DNA of 64,000 nucleotides from Thalassobacillus sp. CUG 92003 (GCF_013618635.1 NZ_JABLSJ010000015.1:25100-89099), one strand, 5' to 3'. Numbered from the stretch's first letter, positions 11,910-24,186 are shown. A program made the numbers and translations. The notes: generated from the letters alone by a model not told the origin.

Positions 11910-14435
11910 ATGGTTGATCAACCCGAGCGTCCGCGCGTGCAAGAAGTCAATATCAATCAGGAAATGCGCACATCCTTTCTCGATTATGCGATGAGTGTCA
12001 TCGTGGCGAGGGCGCTGCCTGATGTCCGTGATGGCTTGAAGCCCGTGCATCGCCGTATTCTCTATGCCATGCACGACTTAGGGATGCATTCGGATAAAGC
12101 GCACAAAAAATCGGCGCGTATCGTCGGTGAAGTAATCGGTAAGTATCACCCTCACGGAGACTCTGCTGTTTATGAAACCATGGTCCGTATGGCCCAGGAT
12201 TTCAGCTATCGTTACATGCTTGTCGATGGCCACGGTAACTTCGGGTCTGTTGACGGGGATGCTGCGGCCGCCATGCGTTATACGGAAGCGCGCATGTCAA
12301 AGATATCGATGGAAATTCTTCGCGATATTAACAAAGATACCATTGATTACGCCGATAACTATGATGGAACGGAAAAAGAACCGCTTGTACTTCCCGCACG
12401 ATTCCCGAACTTGCTCGTAAACGGGGGAGCCGGAATTGCTGTCGGCATGGCGACCAATATCCCCCCTCATCAACTGGGGGAAGTGATTGATGGCGTGCTG
12501 GCGGTCAGCCGCAACCCGGATATTACGATTCAGGAATTGATGGAAGACTATATTTATGGACCCGACTTCCCTACTCATGGGCAAATTCTCGGACTAAGCG
12601 GCATTCGAAAAGCTTATGAAACCGGGAAAGGTTCGATTACCGTAAGAGCCAAGGTTAATATTGAGGAGCAGGAAAACGGGAAAGCGACCATCATCGTAAC
12701 CGAACTGCCTTATCAAGTGAACAAAGCACGACTCGTGGAAAAAATCGCTGACCTTGCCCGTGACAAGAAAATTGACGGGATCGTGGACTTGCGTGACGAG
12801 TCCGACCGGAATGGCTTGCGCGTCGTCATCGAATTACGCCGTGATGTCAATCCGAACGTGCTGTTGAACAATCTTTATAAACAGACAGCGCTACAGACAT
12901 CCTTTGGGATTAATATGCTGGCGCTGGTCGATGGTCATCCTCAGGTGCTCAACTTGAAACAGTGCCTCGAGTATTATTTGGAGCACCAAAAAGTCGTTAT
13001 CAGACGCCGGACCGAATACGAGTTGAGAAAAGCTGAAGCACGGGCTCATATTTTAGAAGGGCTGCGTGTGGCGCTTGATCATTTGGATGCGGTCATCACG
13101 CTTATCCGGGAATCCCAGACGACCGACATCGCACGGGAAGGATTAATGACCACGTATGATTTATCCGAAAAGCAGGCTCAGGCGATTTTGGATATGCGTC
13201 TTCAGCGCCTCACCGGACTCGAACGGGAGAAAATTGAAGACGAATATAACGAACTGATCCAGCTGATCGCTGAATTGAAAGCCATCCTGGCTGACGATGA
13301 AAAAGTGCTTGAAATCATTCGCGAGGAGTTATTAGAACTGAAAGAACGATACAATGACGAGCGTCGGACAGAGATATTAGTCGGTGGCACGGATTTCATC
13401 GAGGATGAAGACCTCATCCCGAGAGAGACCATCATCGTCACCCTCACCCATCAGGGCTATATCAAACGGCTTCCGGCTACGACCTACCGCACCCAGCGGC
13501 GAGGCGGCCGCGGAGTCCAGGGCATGGGTACACATGAGGAAGACTTTGTGGAACATCTGCTGTCAACGTCGACCCATAACACGCTGCTTTTCTTTTCAAA
13601 CAAAGGGAAGGTTTATAAAGCAAAAGGGTATGAAGTGCCCGAGTTCAGCCGGACAGCAAAAGGCATTCCGATCATTAACATGCTGGAAATTGAGCAGGAT
13701 GAATGGATCAATGCCGTCATTTCGGTCGAGGACTTCGTCGACGATTGGTATTTCTTCTTTACGACCCGTAAAGGAATTTCCAAACGCACGTCTCTCTCCC
13801 AATTTGCCAATATCCGCCGCGGCGGCTTAATTGCGTTGAATCTGCGGGAAGACGATGAGTTGATTTCTGTCCGCCTTACGGACGGGAAGCAGGATATGAT
13901 GATCGGAACGCGAGACGGGCTTCTGATCCGCTTTGATGAAGACCAAGTCCGTAAAATGGGACGAACGGCTGCCGGTGTTAAAGGCATCACGTTACGCGGT
14001 GATGACGAAGTGGTCTCGATGGAAATCATTGATGATTCCATGGAAGTGTTGACGGTGACCAACAAAGGCTTCGGAAAACGGACGCCGGCCAAAGACTATC
14101 GCCTCACGAACCGGGGCGGTAAAGGGATCTTGACTTGCCATCTAACCGAGAAAAATGGCCGCGTCATCTCGACGAAAGCTGTCTCCGGCAAAGAAGATGT
14201 CATGATCATCACAGCTGCAGGCGTCTTGATCCGCATGCCGGTCGAAGCCATTTCGGCCACAGGACGAAACACACAAGGTGTCCGCCTGATCCGTTTACAG
14301 AATGAGGAAAAAGTGGCCACCGTTGCGGTGATTGAGAACGAGGAAGACTTAGAAGAAGCAGAGGTAACGGAAACAATTGAGCATGCTGGTGATACCGACG
14401 ATATAGAACCAGACACACCACAAGATGAAGAATAG
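11910..14435 (+). CDS. gyrA: DNA gyrase subunit A
   Basis: 841 residues from the ATG at 11910, with TTGGAGGTT upstream; a longer frame from GTG 11892 runs through the ribosome site and is rejected. The catalytic tyrosine is Tyr124 in [11 protein letters not shown]. The quinolone-determining region reads GDSAVYE at 83-89, with the sensitive-type Ser85 and Glu89. The C-terminal half has the repeated beta-pinwheel that wraps DNA, including a GyrA-box-like QRRGGRG, and ends in a very acidic tail. Confidence 0.98.
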   Translation: MVDQPERPRVQEVNINQEMRTSFLDYAMSVIVARALPDVRDGLKPVHRRILYAMHDLGMHSDKAHKKSARIVGEVIGKYHPHGDSAVYETMVRMAQDFSYRYMLVDGHGNFGSVDGDAAAAMRYTEARMSKISMEILRDINKDTIDYADNYDGTEKEPLVLPARFPNLLVNGGAGIAVGMATNIPPHQLGEVIDGVLAVSRNPDITIQELMEDYIYGPDFPTHGQILGLSGIRKAYETGKGSITVRAKVNIEEQENGKATIIVTELPYQVNKARLVEKIADLARDKKIDGIVDLRDESDRNGLRVVIELRRDVNPNVLLNNLYKQTALQTSFGINMLALVDGHPQVLNLKQCLEYYLEHQKVVIRRRTEYELRKAEARAHILEGLRVALDHLDAVITLIRESQTTDIAREGLMTTYDLSEKQAQAILDMRLQRLTGLEREKIEDEYNELIQLIAELKAILADDEKVLEIIREELLELKERYNDERRTEILVGGTDFIEDEDLIPRETIIVTLTHQGYIKRLPATTYRTQRRGGRGVQGMGTHEEDFVEHLLSTSTHNTLLFFSNKGKVYKAKGYEVPEFSRTAKGIPIINMLEIEQDEWINAVISVEDFVDDWYFFFTTRKGISKRTSLSQFANIRRGGLIALNLREDDELISVRLTDGKQDMMIGTRDGLLIRFDEDQVRKMGRTAAGVKGITLRGDDEVVSMEIIDDSMEVLTVTNKGFGKRTPAKDYRLTNRGGKGILTCHLTEKNGRVISTKAVSGKEDVMIITAAGVLIRMPVEAISATGRNTQGVRLIRLQNEEKVATVAVIENEEDLEEAEVTETIEHAGDTDDIEPDTPQDEE

Positions 14436-14445
14436 ACTGCATGTT

Positions 14446-14480
14446 GTAAAGTCGCCTGCCTGAGGGCAGAGCGGCTTTAC
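14446..14480. terminator. hairpin after gyrA, possible terminator without clear T run
   Basis: GTAAAGTCGC pairs with GCGGCTTTAC (one G-T pair) and CTGCC with GGGCAG inside. The following bases GTATATGC lack a T tract, so termination strength is uncertain. Confidence 0.5.
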
Positions 14481-14531
14481 GTATATGCAGAATCATTGCA
14501 AGCGATTAAAACATACAGGTGGTGGATAATA

Positions 14532-15626
14532 ATGCGCTTACACCCATCAGAACTGGTTCCGGGATGCATCGTCACGAAAGATGTCCTCGGGCAGACCAAT
14601 CGGCCGATTATTTCAAAGAATACGGTCCTGAAAGACATCCACATCAACGTCTTACATAATTTTATGATCAATGAAGTCGAAGTCTCTTCAACGCTGGCAA
14701 CAGGATCATCTTATACGCGGCCAAAGCGGCAGGAAGCGACTGAACCGGTACCTTCAGAAGAAGAGGAGGAAGACGCGCTCGATCCGTTTTCAGAACGTTA
14801 TCTGAAAGCAGTCCAGCAGTATAATAAATGGTTTCAAAACTGGCAAAACGGGGCCCCCATCGTGATTCATGAGGTAAGAAGGGTGATGGTCCCATTGCTT
14901 GAAGAAGCGGTCCATTCAAAGCGTGGGATGTTTATGCTGCATCACTATGCGACTGAGGAAGATTATCCTTCCCATCACAGCGTCGCAACCGGCTTGATTT
15001 CCGCGTTTCTCGGCTATCAAATGAATCTCAGTGAAGGGGAATGGATTCAGCTCGGTTTAGCCGGCGTTTTAAGCGATGCTGGCATGGCCCGTATCGGCTC
15101 TTCCCCGCTCCATAAAAAAGGAGCCTTGACCGCCCGAGAGTATGAAGAGGTAAAAAAGCATCCCACTTACTCTTATCGCATGGTTGAAGAGATTTCTTCG
15201 CTCAACAACGGGGCCAAACTGGGTATTTTACAGCATCATGAACGCCTTGACGGCAGCGGTTATCCGCTTGGTATGTCAGGGGAGAAACTGCATTTATTCA
15301 GTCGTATTATCGCGGCGGCGGATATGTACCATGCCATGACGTCAGAACGCATTTACCGTGCTAAGCAATCGCCTTTTAAGGTGTTGGAGCAGGTGCTGCA
15401 GGAACAATTCGGCCGTTTCGACCCTAAAGTCATCCAGGTTTTCGTTAAAGGAATGACCGATTATGCGACTGGTACCAAGGTGCGCTTGTCTAATCACCAG
15501 GAGGGTGAGATCGTCTTCATTGATTCCTCCTACCCAACACGTCCGATGATCAAGCTCCATCATTCTGGTGACATCATCCATATGAACGACTACCCTAAAC
15601 TTTATATTGAAGAGATTTTGGACTGA
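14532..15626 (+). CDS. HD-GYP-like protein with altered HD dyad
   Basis: 364 residues from the ATG at 14532 after GGTGGTGG. The N-terminal part (about 1-60) resembles the regulatory segment common in Bacillaceae HD-GYP proteins. An acidic linker, EEEEED, follows at about 76-81. The HD-GYP half retains HHS near 148-150, HP at 210-211, HHERLD at 235-240 and GSGYP at 241-245. At the place of the catalytic LLHDIGK it reads VLSDAGM (Ser181-Asp182), so one metal ligand is lost. It may bind rather than cleave cyclic di-GMP, or be inactive. It is not in an evident operon and sits where B. subtilis has an rRNA operon. Confidence 0.85.
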   Translation: MRLHPSELVPGCIVTKDVLGQTNRPIISKNTVLKDIHINVLHNFMINEVEVSSTLATGSSYTRPKRQEATEPVPSEEEEEDALDPFSERYLKAVQQYNKWFQNWQNGAPIVIHEVRRVMVPLLEEAVHSKRGMFMLHHYATEEDYPSHHSVATGLISAFLGYQMNLSEGEWIQLGLAGVLSDAGMARIGSSPLHKKGALTAREYEEVKKHPTYSYRMVEEISSLNNGAKLGILQHHERLDGSGYPLGMSGEKLHLFSRIIAAADMYHAMTSERIYRAKQSPFKVLEQVLQEQFGRFDPKVIQVFVKGMTDYATGTKVRLSNHQEGEIVFIDSSYPTRPMIKLHHSGDIIHMNDYPKLYIEEILD

Positions 15627-15644
15627 CATACGGTAGCCCGAGTA

Positions 15645-15700
15645 GCACTTGACTAATTACACCCTGGGCACAAAGAATAAGGCAGTCCTAAGTCAAGTGC
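15645..15700. repeat. 10-bp inverted repeat with 36-nt loop
   Basis: GCACTTGACT at 15645-15654 pairs with AGTCAAGTGC at 15691-15700. No T run follows. It directly abuts the palindromic element at 15701. Confidence 0.6.
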
Positions 15701-15834
15701 AGGTTCGTTACGGGAGTAGGAATTGGGGTGGCTTTGAAACAACTCGCTTTCCTGCGGGGTCTTGCCGTGCTCCTTTTCCCGCGGGAGTCTCGCCGTTTCA
15801 AAGCCACCCCATCACATATGGAATCAACGAACCT
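15701..15834. repeat. nested palindromic repeat element, copy A
   Basis: Outer arms AGGTTCGTT (15701-15709) and AACGAACCT (15826-15834). Inner perfect 16-bp arms GGGGTGGCTTTGAAAC (15725-15740) and GTTTCAAAGCCACCCC (15795-15810). The core between them contains AACTCGCTTTCCTGCGGGG and CCCGCGGGAGTCTCGCC. The same core motifs recur, inverted, in the copy at 55368. No ORF is present. Confidence 0.85.
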
Positions 15835-15890
15835 CTCCTAGAACGCATGCATTAACCATATTAGGCCGCTATGCCATACTCATATTAGAA

Positions 15891-15999
15891 CAGTCCGTTT
15901 CTCAAACTGATGGTAGGGAGGGCAGGGAAAATCGGGAGACTCCCGCGGAAAGCGGACGTTTTTCCCTGCCCTCCCTTTTCCACCCTAGTAAACGGACTG
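15891..15999. repeat. nested palindromic repeat element, copy B
   Basis: Outer arms CAGTCCGTTT (15891-15900) and AAACGGACTG (15990-15999). Inner perfect 17-bp arms starting AGGGAGGGCAGGG (15915-15931) and ending CCCTGCCCTCCCT (15960-15976). A short core has GGGAGACTCCCGCGGAAAGCG. The inner arms are unrelated in sequence to copy A, but the architecture and the core motif are the same. Confidence 0.85.
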
Positions 16000-16010
16000 A
16001 TGTATTAAAG

Positions 16011-16733
16011 TTATGAAAGGTCAAAGCTCCGGCTATGGAGCCATTCTTCGACTAGGCGGGGGACTTTTTCTCCTGTACAGAGGAGGAAGCCTTTGATAAA
16101 TGTGAAATCCTCGCGATCACGCAGCTGTTGCATTTCTCCCCACCATTCGACTTCATATCGGACAAGCATGCTCAGGTTGTAAAGAAGAATGAAGTGCGTC
16201 AGCAATTCGGGCCATACCGCACCGGGTGTCTTGACCTCTTCCCCCTCCTTGTAGTGAAAATAAATCGCCATTTCCGGAATTTGCCGGAGCATGTCGTCGA
16301 TGCCGGCTTTTTCCGGCAGCCTCGGGTAAGTCCAATTGAATAAATGACGGGCTGCATAGGGAAACAGACCGTTCGGTTGGATGCGTACTTCATCCTCCCG
16401 GAAACGATAGTGCTGTTTTTTCCGCTTTCGCGTCGATAGACCATGAGCCAACACTTTGGTCGAATCAGGGTAATCCGGACGTACGGTCAGAATGTTCGCT
16501 TTCATGAAATGCTCCAGCCCATAAAAATAAAGCAGCGGCTGTAAACCGATGTCAGCGTGCTTTCCCGTCTCAAAGTAGCTGAGGCCTTGCGATAGCAAGT
16601 AACAAAATCGATCGCTGTTGCGGTAGGATTGTAAATCATGCTTAGGATCCCCTTGATTCGCGTAACAGGTATCCAGAAATTGTTTGGCGTGGGTGACCGC
16701 TTGTAAATAGATAAGAAAATGAAAGCGCTCCAT
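16011..16733 (-). CDS. yaaC: YaaC-like protein of unknown function
   Basis: 240 residues from the ATG at 16733 with AGAGGAGCT upstream; a longer frame to 16772 runs through that site. Family-typical segments are LLYFYGLEHFMKANIL, VLAHGLSTRKRKKQ and NGLFPYAARHLF. The gene sits divergently beside guaB, exactly as yaaC does in B. subtilis. The protein appears somewhat shorter than what I recall for B. subtilis YaaC. No catalytic motif is recognisable and no function is assigned. Confidence 0.85.
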   Translation of the reverse strand: MERFHFLIYLQAVTHAKQFLDTCYANQGDPKHDLQSYRNSDRFCYLLSQGLSYFETGKHADIGLQPLLYFYGLEHFMKANILTVRPDYPDSTKVLAHGLSTRKRKKQHYRFREDEVRIQPNGLFPYAARHLFNWTYPRLPEKAGIDDMLRQIPEMAIYFHYKEGEEVKTPGAVWPELLTHFILLYNLSMLVRYEVEWWGEMQQLRDREDFTFIKGFLLCTGEKVPRLVEEWLHSRSFDLS

Positions 16734-16879
16734 TATTTCAGCTCCTCTGGTGGTGTTGTCATTCTCCTGCATTTGCCATGATTTAATGGTTGAAAATACC
16801 CTTTTGTTGTCGTATTGTGAATAACAATAAGATTGTCTGTCAGTTTATTTAGTGTTTATAGTGCCCACCTTTTATCTAA

Positions 16880-18379
<1,500 letters not shown>

Positions 18380-18396
18380 CCTACGAAACTTTTATT

Positions 18397-18427
18397 AGAC
18401 AGGGACTTTTCCCTGTCTATTTTTTTA
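18397..18427 (+). terminator. terminator after guaB
   Basis: Perfect 8-bp stem AGACAGGG/CCCTGTCT with a 6-nt loop followed by A and seven T residues. Confidence 0.92.
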
Positions 18428-18485
18428 TAATTTCCTGTGGTAAAATAACAAAGATGCATATTATTTACGGTGGAGGTCGAGAAAG

Positions 18486-19823
18486 TTGTTAAGACAAAAG
18501 TTTAAAACATCATTTGCTGTCATGATGGCGCTGGTCATCGGTATGGTGACCCTGTTTGCAGGACCTGAATCTACATACGCGGATGTTCAGGTGAATGCAG
18601 AATCTGCCATTCTGGTGGATGCTGACACAGGAGAGGTCCTATTTTCAAAAGAGGCCGATTTAACATTGCCTCCAGCTAGTATGACGAAGATTATGACAGA
18701 GTATCTCGTATTTGAAGCGATAGAGAACGGGGAAATCAGTTGGGATACCACGACGCAAATTGGTGATTACCCTTATAGCATATCTGCTGACGCCGCGTTT
18801 TCCGGCGTTGGTTTAAAACAGAATAAGGATTACACAGTTCGCGAGCTCTATGAAGCAATGGCCATTAATTCAGATAATGCGACGACGATCGCGCTTGCCC
18901 AGCTTATCGCAGGTTCAGAAAGTGACTTTGTCAAACGTATGAATGAAAAAGCGGAAGAAATGGGTTTGCCGGATTATCAGTTTGTGAATGCGACCGGGCT
19001 CAATAACAGTGATCTCGGCGGCAATCATCCAGAAGGGACAGAGCCCGACGCTAACAACTTGATGTCAGCTCGCTCGGCAGCCCTACTGGCCTACCATCTG
19101 ATCAATGATTATCCTGAGGCGCTCGATATTTCCAATGTAAAAGAGACGACCTTTGATGGCCAGACGATCCAAAACTGGAACTGGATGCTTCCAGACATGC
19201 CCGGCCACTTGGCGCAGTTCGGCTATGAAGGTGTCGATGGAATGAAGACAGGCTTTACGGATCTTGCAGGCTTTTGCTTTACAGGAACAGCCAAGCAGGG
19301 CGATCAACGGCTGATTTCTGTTGTGATGAAAACAGACAGTAAAGAAGCCCGCTTTCAGGAAACGCAGAAACTGTTCGATTTCGGTTTCAATAACTTTGAG
19401 TCAAAAGAATTGTTCCCAGCAGGTCACCAGCTTGAAGGAGAATCAGAGCTGGGCGTTGTCAAAGGCAAAGAAGATAACGTAGAGATTGAATCGGCTGAAG
19501 CCATTCAAACCATGGTGCAAAACGGGGAAGAAGATAAATACAGCATGGAATACAAGCTTGATGAGGATGCCCTTAATAAAGACGGAGAACTCGTCGCCCC
19601 GGTGGAAGAAGGACAGAAAGTCGGTACGGCCCAGCTCGTTTACAGCGGTGAGCAGAGTCATGGGAATATCCTGAACGATACGTCCGGCCAGCAAAGTGTC
19701 GAACTTGTCGCCTCCTCTGCTGTGGAAAAATCCAATTGGTTCATGCTGATGATCGGTTCTGTGGGCGACTTTTTCAGTGACGTGTTTTCCAGTGCGGCAG
19801 ATACAGTGAAAGGTTGGTTCTAA
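18486..19823 (+). CDS. dacA: D-alanyl-D-alanine carboxypeptidase (PBP5, DacA)
   Basis: 445 residues from a TTG start with GGTGGAGGT upstream. A signal peptide ends near STYA-DVQ (about residue 32). The penicillin-binding motifs are all present: SMTK at 65-68 (Ser65 nucleophile), SDN at 129-131 and KTG at 254-256. A C-terminal PBP5 domain and an amphipathic end segment for membrane attachment follow. It trims the terminal D-Ala of peptidoglycan pentapeptides. The position between guaB and pdxS is conserved. Confidence 0.96.
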   Translation: MLRQKFKTSFAVMMALVIGMVTLFAGPESTYADVQVNAESAILVDADTGEVLFSKEADLTLPPASMTKIMTEYLVFEAIENGEISWDTTTQIGDYPYSISADAAFSGVGLKQNKDYTVRELYEAMAINSDNATTIALAQLIAGSESDFVKRMNEKAEEMGLPDYQFVNATGLNNSDLGGNHPEGTEPDANNLMSARSAALLAYHLINDYPEALDISNVKETTFDGQTIQNWNWMLPDMPGHLAQFGYEGVDGMKTGFTDLAGFCFTGTAKQGDQRLISVVMKTDSKEARFQETQKLFDFGFNNFESKELFPAGHQLEGESELGVVKGKEDNVEIESAEAIQTMVQNGEEDKYSMEYKLDEDALNKDGELVAPVEEGQKVGTAQLVYSGEQSHGNILNDTSGQQSVELVASSAVEKSNWFMLMIGSVGDFFSDVFSSAADTVKGWF

Positions 19824-19946
19824 GCCGGTTATAATACTGATTTATTCAGTAGGCATTTAACATGTTTTACGTTACAATAGAAATGTAAATGTTTGTATGC
19901 AGCAATTTTATTAAATAGATTATTATCGGGTATGGGAGGAATTAAG

Positions 19947-20831
19947 ATGTCTAAAGTAGGTACAGATCGTGTCAAACGTGGAATGGCAGAAATGCAAAAA
20001 GGCGGCGTCATCATGGACGTTGTCAATGCGGAACAAGCCAAAATTGCCGAAGAAGCCGGAGCGGTGGCTGTCATGGCCCTCGAGCGTGTGCCGTCTGACA
20101 TTCGTGCTGCCGGCGGTGTAGCCCGTATGGCTGACCCCACTATTGTAGAGGAAGTTATGAATGCTGTATCGATTCCTGTGATGGCCAAAGCACGCATCGG
20201 TCATATCGTAGAAGCGCGCATCCTTGAATCGATGGGTGTTGACTATATTGATGAGAGTGAAGTACTCACGCCGGCTGATGATATTTACCACATTAAAAAA
20301 GATGGGTATACCGTCCCGTTTGTGTGCGGATGCCGTGATCTCGGTGAAGCAACCCGCCGTATCGGCGAAGGAGCTTCCATGCTTCGCACTAAAGGGGAAC
20401 CAGGTACTGGCAACATCGTAGAGGCTGTCAGCCATATGCGCCAAGTGCAAGCGCAGATTCGCCGCCTTATGAACATGGCTGACGATGAAGTGATGGTATA
20501 TGCCAAAGAGAACGGGGCACCTTATGAATTATTGCTTCAAATTCGTGAAGAAGGCCGCCTGCCAGTCGTCAATTTCGCAGCCGGCGGTATCGCTACGCCA
20601 GCTGATGCAGCGTTGATGATGCAACTGGGCGCGGACGGCGTCTTCGTTGGATCTGGCGTCTTTAAATCAGACAGTCCTGAAAAATTCGCCCGCTCGATTG
20701 TAGAGGCTACAACCCACTACGACGACTATCAGTTGATTGGTGAAATTTCCAAAGGCTTAGGGACAGCTATGCCAGGCATTGAAATGTCTACATTGACGCC
20801 TGAAACGCGTATGCAGGATCGCAGTCAGTAA
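19947..20831 (+). CDS. pdxS: pyridoxal 5'-phosphate synthase subunit PdxS
   Basis: 294 residues from the ATG at 19947 after GGGAGGA. Both family lysines are seen: Lys81 in [10 protein letters not shown] and Lys149 in MLRTKGE. PdxS condenses ribose 5-phosphate, glyceraldehyde 3-phosphate and ammonia to PLP, with ammonia channelled from PdxT. pdxT starts 21 bp downstream, forming the usual two-gene operon. Confidence 0.98.
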   Translation: MSKVGTDRVKRGMAEMQKGGVIMDVVNAEQAKIAEEAGAVAVMALERVPSDIRAAGGVARMADPTIVEEVMNAVSIPVMAKARIGHIVEARILESMGVDYIDESEVLTPADDIYHIKKDGYTVPFVCGCRDLGEATRRIGEGASMLRTKGEPGTGNIVEAVSHMRQVQAQIRRLMNMADDEVMVYAKENGAPYELLLQIREEGRLPVVNFAAGGIATPADAALMMQLGADGVFVGSGVFKSDSPEKFARSIVEATTHYDDYQLIGEISKGLGTAMPGIEMSTLTPETRMQDRSQ

Positions 20832-20852
20832 GGATAAAAGGAGACATGCATC

Positions 20853-21443
20853 ATGATGAAAATCGGTGTACTAGGCCTTCAAGGAGCTGTTCGTGAGCAT
20901 ATCCGCTCCATTGAAGCCTCCGGAGCTGAAGGCATCATCGTTAAGAAAACAGCTCAACTTGAGCAAATTGACGGACTTATTATCCCAGGCGGCGAAAGCA
21001 CGACCATGCGCCGGCTCATTAATAAATATGAATTTCTCGAACCGCTTCGCCAATTCGGCAAGCAAGGCAAGCCGATCTTTGGCACGTGTGCCGGGCTGAT
21101 CCTACTCGCCACGGAAATTGCTGAAACGACGGATGTTCATCTTGGTTCAATGGATATGAAGGTTGTACGCAATGCATTTGGCCGGCAACGGGAAAGCTTT
21201 GAAGCGGACCTGGCGATCAAAGGCGTATCCGATGCTTACAACGCCGTGTTCATCCGGGCGCCTTACATTGCAGAAGTGGGTGCTCAGACCGAGATTTTGG
21301 CGGAACATCAAGGTAAGATCGTGGCTGCCAAGCAGGGCCATTACCTGGCTTGTGCCTTCCATCCCGAACTAACGGATGATCACCAGTTGACCGATCATTT
21401 TGTCAAAATGGTGGAAGCTTCGAAAAAAACACTTGCATCTTAA
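20853..21443 (+). CDS. pdxT: pyridoxal 5'-phosphate synthase glutaminase subunit PdxT
   Basis: 196 residues. The class I glutaminase triad is Cys79 (FGTCAGLIL), His170 and Glu172 (AFHPELT), with the oxyanion segment PGGEST near 45-50. It hydrolyses glutamine and passes ammonia to PdxS. Two adjacent ATG codons (20853, 20856) could serve as start; AAGGAGA lies upstream. The serS T-box leader follows. Confidence 0.97.
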   Translation: MMKIGVLGLQGAVREHIRSIEASGAEGIIVKKTAQLEQIDGLIIPGGESTTMRRLINKYEFLEPLRQFGKQGKPIFGTCAGLILLATEIAETTDVHLGSMDMKVVRNAFGRQRESFEADLAIKGVSDAYNAVFIRAPYIAEVGAQTEILAEHQGKIVAAKQGHYLACAFHPELTDDHQLTDHFVKMVEASKKTLAS

Positions 21444-21489
21444 CGTGAAGTTCGCTATTGTTAATAACAATAATTTGTATAAGTGAATG

Positions 21490-21731
21490 TGTTGATAGGA
21501 ACCAGTAACAGTTTCCCTTTCTTACAGAGAGTCAGTGGCTGGTGTGAACTGACGGAAGGACCTGTTAATCCATCCTGGAACTGACAGGCTGAAATGTTGA
21601 GTAAGTCTGTCCGGCCTCTCACCGTTATGAGTCGAGCCGGAAGACACGTACGCGCGTGTTTTCAAATTGGGTGGTATCGCGGGAAGCAATGCTCTCGTCC
21701 CTTTATGAATAAAGGGATGAGAGTTTTTTTT
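21490..21731 (+). promoter_or_regulatory. T-box leader of serS
   Basis: The leader ends in a T-box sequence GGGTGGTATCGCGG at 21669-21682, whose TGGT can pair with an uncharged tRNA acceptor end. A terminator hairpin CTCTCGTCCCTTTAT/AAAGGGATGAGAG with a T run follows at 21692-21731. Upstream are the stem I features GGCTGGTG and GTGAA near 21540. With serS directly downstream it should sense uncharged tRNA-Ser; the specifier codon could not be fixed by eye. The 5' boundary is approximate. Confidence 0.9.
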
Positions 21732-21753
21732 ATGAGCTAAACTAAAATGTTGA

Positions 21754-23043
<1,290 letters not shown>

Positions 23044-23045
23044 AG

Positions 23046-23088
23046 AAAAGCCTCCCCTTATGCCTTGAGCTGAAGGGGAGGCTTTTTT
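23046..23088 (+). terminator. terminator after serS
   Basis: AAGCCTCCCCTT pairs with AAGGGGAGGCTT around a 13-nt loop, followed by T residues. Confidence 0.92.
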
Positions 23089-23168
23089 ATTTCAGTCTAT
23101 AAAAGCATGAACAAAAACATAGTGTTGCGTCGTGATTTTTCTAAATATTATATTAATTCACCCTATCG

Positions 23169-23197
23169 TTGACAGAGGTTTGCAGGCATGGTATATT
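23169..23197 (+). promoter_or_regulatory. sigma-A promoter of tRNA-Ser
   Basis: TTGACA at 23169-23174, a 17-bp spacer, and TATATT at 23192-23197, about 20 bp before the tRNA. Confidence 0.88.
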
Positions 23198-23217
23198 AAT
23201 TTTTGTCGGCCACTTAC

Positions 23218-23310
23218 GGAGGAGTACCCAAGTTCGGCTGAAGGGAGCGGTCTTGAAAACCGCCAGGGGGTTAACGCCCCGCGGGGGTTCGAATCCCTCC
23301 TCCTCCGCCA
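23218..23310 (+). tRNA. tRNA-Ser(UGA)
   Basis: A 93-nt class II tRNA with encoded CCA. Acceptor GGAGGAG pairs with CTCCTCC. The anticodon loop CTTGAAA gives anticodon TGA, reading UCA. A long variable arm is present, and the T arm contains GGTTCGAATCC. Located directly after serS as in B. subtilis. Confidence 0.97.
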
Positions 23311-23348
23311 TTTTACAAACAATCGCGCATAATATTGGAGATTATATC

Positions 23349-23380
23349 AAAATCGTTACCTTATAGGTAGCGATTTTTTT
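23349..23380 (+). terminator. terminator after tRNA-Ser
   Basis: AAAATCGTTACC and GGTAGCGATTTT pair around TTATA and are followed by a T run. Confidence 0.85.
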
Positions 23381-23428
23381 ATGATTCATTCGTGAACTGC
23401 TCTCAAGACACTATCTCATAGATTAAGT

Positions 23429-24124
23429 CTAAGCAAATGCTGTAAGAATAATAGCTATTCCATTAAAAGCACCATGGATAATCATACCTGGTAGAATGGA
23501 ACCCGATTTTTCATAGGCCCATGCAAATATTACTCCTGAGATAAAGTTGACAGGAAGGGTATTATAAGTCGGAATGTGAACCACAGTGAAAATAAGAGAA
23601 CTCAAGATTATACCAGTCGGTACCCCACATTTCCTCCGAAACCATGTATAGAGAAAGCCACGGTAAAAGATCTCCTCATAAATCGGTGAAATGACCGCTG
23701 CTGAAATGAAACCTATGCTAATTGTAATCCATGTCTTATTGGCTTCCAGGGCATCGGTCTTGTCATTAGATAGCCCAATGTGAAACAGCTCCATCAAAGT
23801 TAAGATCAATATACTGGCCGTTATAAGAATAACCGTCCAGACGATAATCGATTTCCAATAGCGACTGGAAAAAGATCTGAGTCCAACGATATGCCAACCA
23901 TAAAGGTAAGGCTTTAAGGCGACGAGATATACACTAAACGTAAATACCACTGCCATGAAAAAGCCTGTTACCGTACCTGAATAAAGGCTATCGTGAAAGA
24001 TTGAGTCAAACAGTCGATGTAAAAAAGTCTCGATACCGATTGGCACAATGACGAAGGCGAGTAATAATAATAAGCTTAATTCTTTATACGTCCACTGTAA
24101 TGATTTAAGTCCATCTTTTTGCAA
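23429..24124 (-). CDS. CPBP-family glutamic-type intramembrane protease
   Basis: 231 residues with several hydrophobic helices. The Abi/CPBP signature is visible: the glutamate pair and arginine of YEEIFYRG (Glu150, Glu151, Arg155), a second motif FTVVHIP, and a third region around the final IIHGAFNG. Members cleave within membranes or process prenyl proteins and some bacteriocin-related peptides; no substrate is indicated here. It diverges from a MerR regulator, with a palindromic operator between them. No adjacent bacteriocin or quorum peptide gene was found. Confidence 0.88.
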   Translation of the reverse strand: MQKDGLKSLQWTYKELSLLLLLAFVIVPIGIETFLHRLFDSIFHDSLYSGTVTGFFMAVVFTFSVYLVALKPYLYGWHIVGLRSFSSRYWKSIIVWTVILITASILILTLMELFHIGLSNDKTDALEANKTWITISIGFISAAVISPIYEEIFYRGFLYTWFRRKCGVPTGIILSSLIFTVVHIPTYNTLPVNFISGVIFAWAYEKSGSILPGMIIHGAFNGIAIILTAFA

Positions 24125-24167
24125 TTTAATTCCTCCTATTTCCTAATTGTGCTACATTTAGGTTAAT

Positions 24168-24186
24168 GGGTAACGTTACGTTACCC
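24168..24186. promoter_or_regulatory. 19-bp perfect palindrome, putative MerR operator
   Basis: GGGTAACGTTACGTTACCC is perfectly symmetrical about its central T. It lies in the 90-bp gap between the divergent CPBP and MerR genes, 29 bp before the MerR start. MerR proteins bind such dyads between promoter elements; binding here is inferred. Confidence 0.75.
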
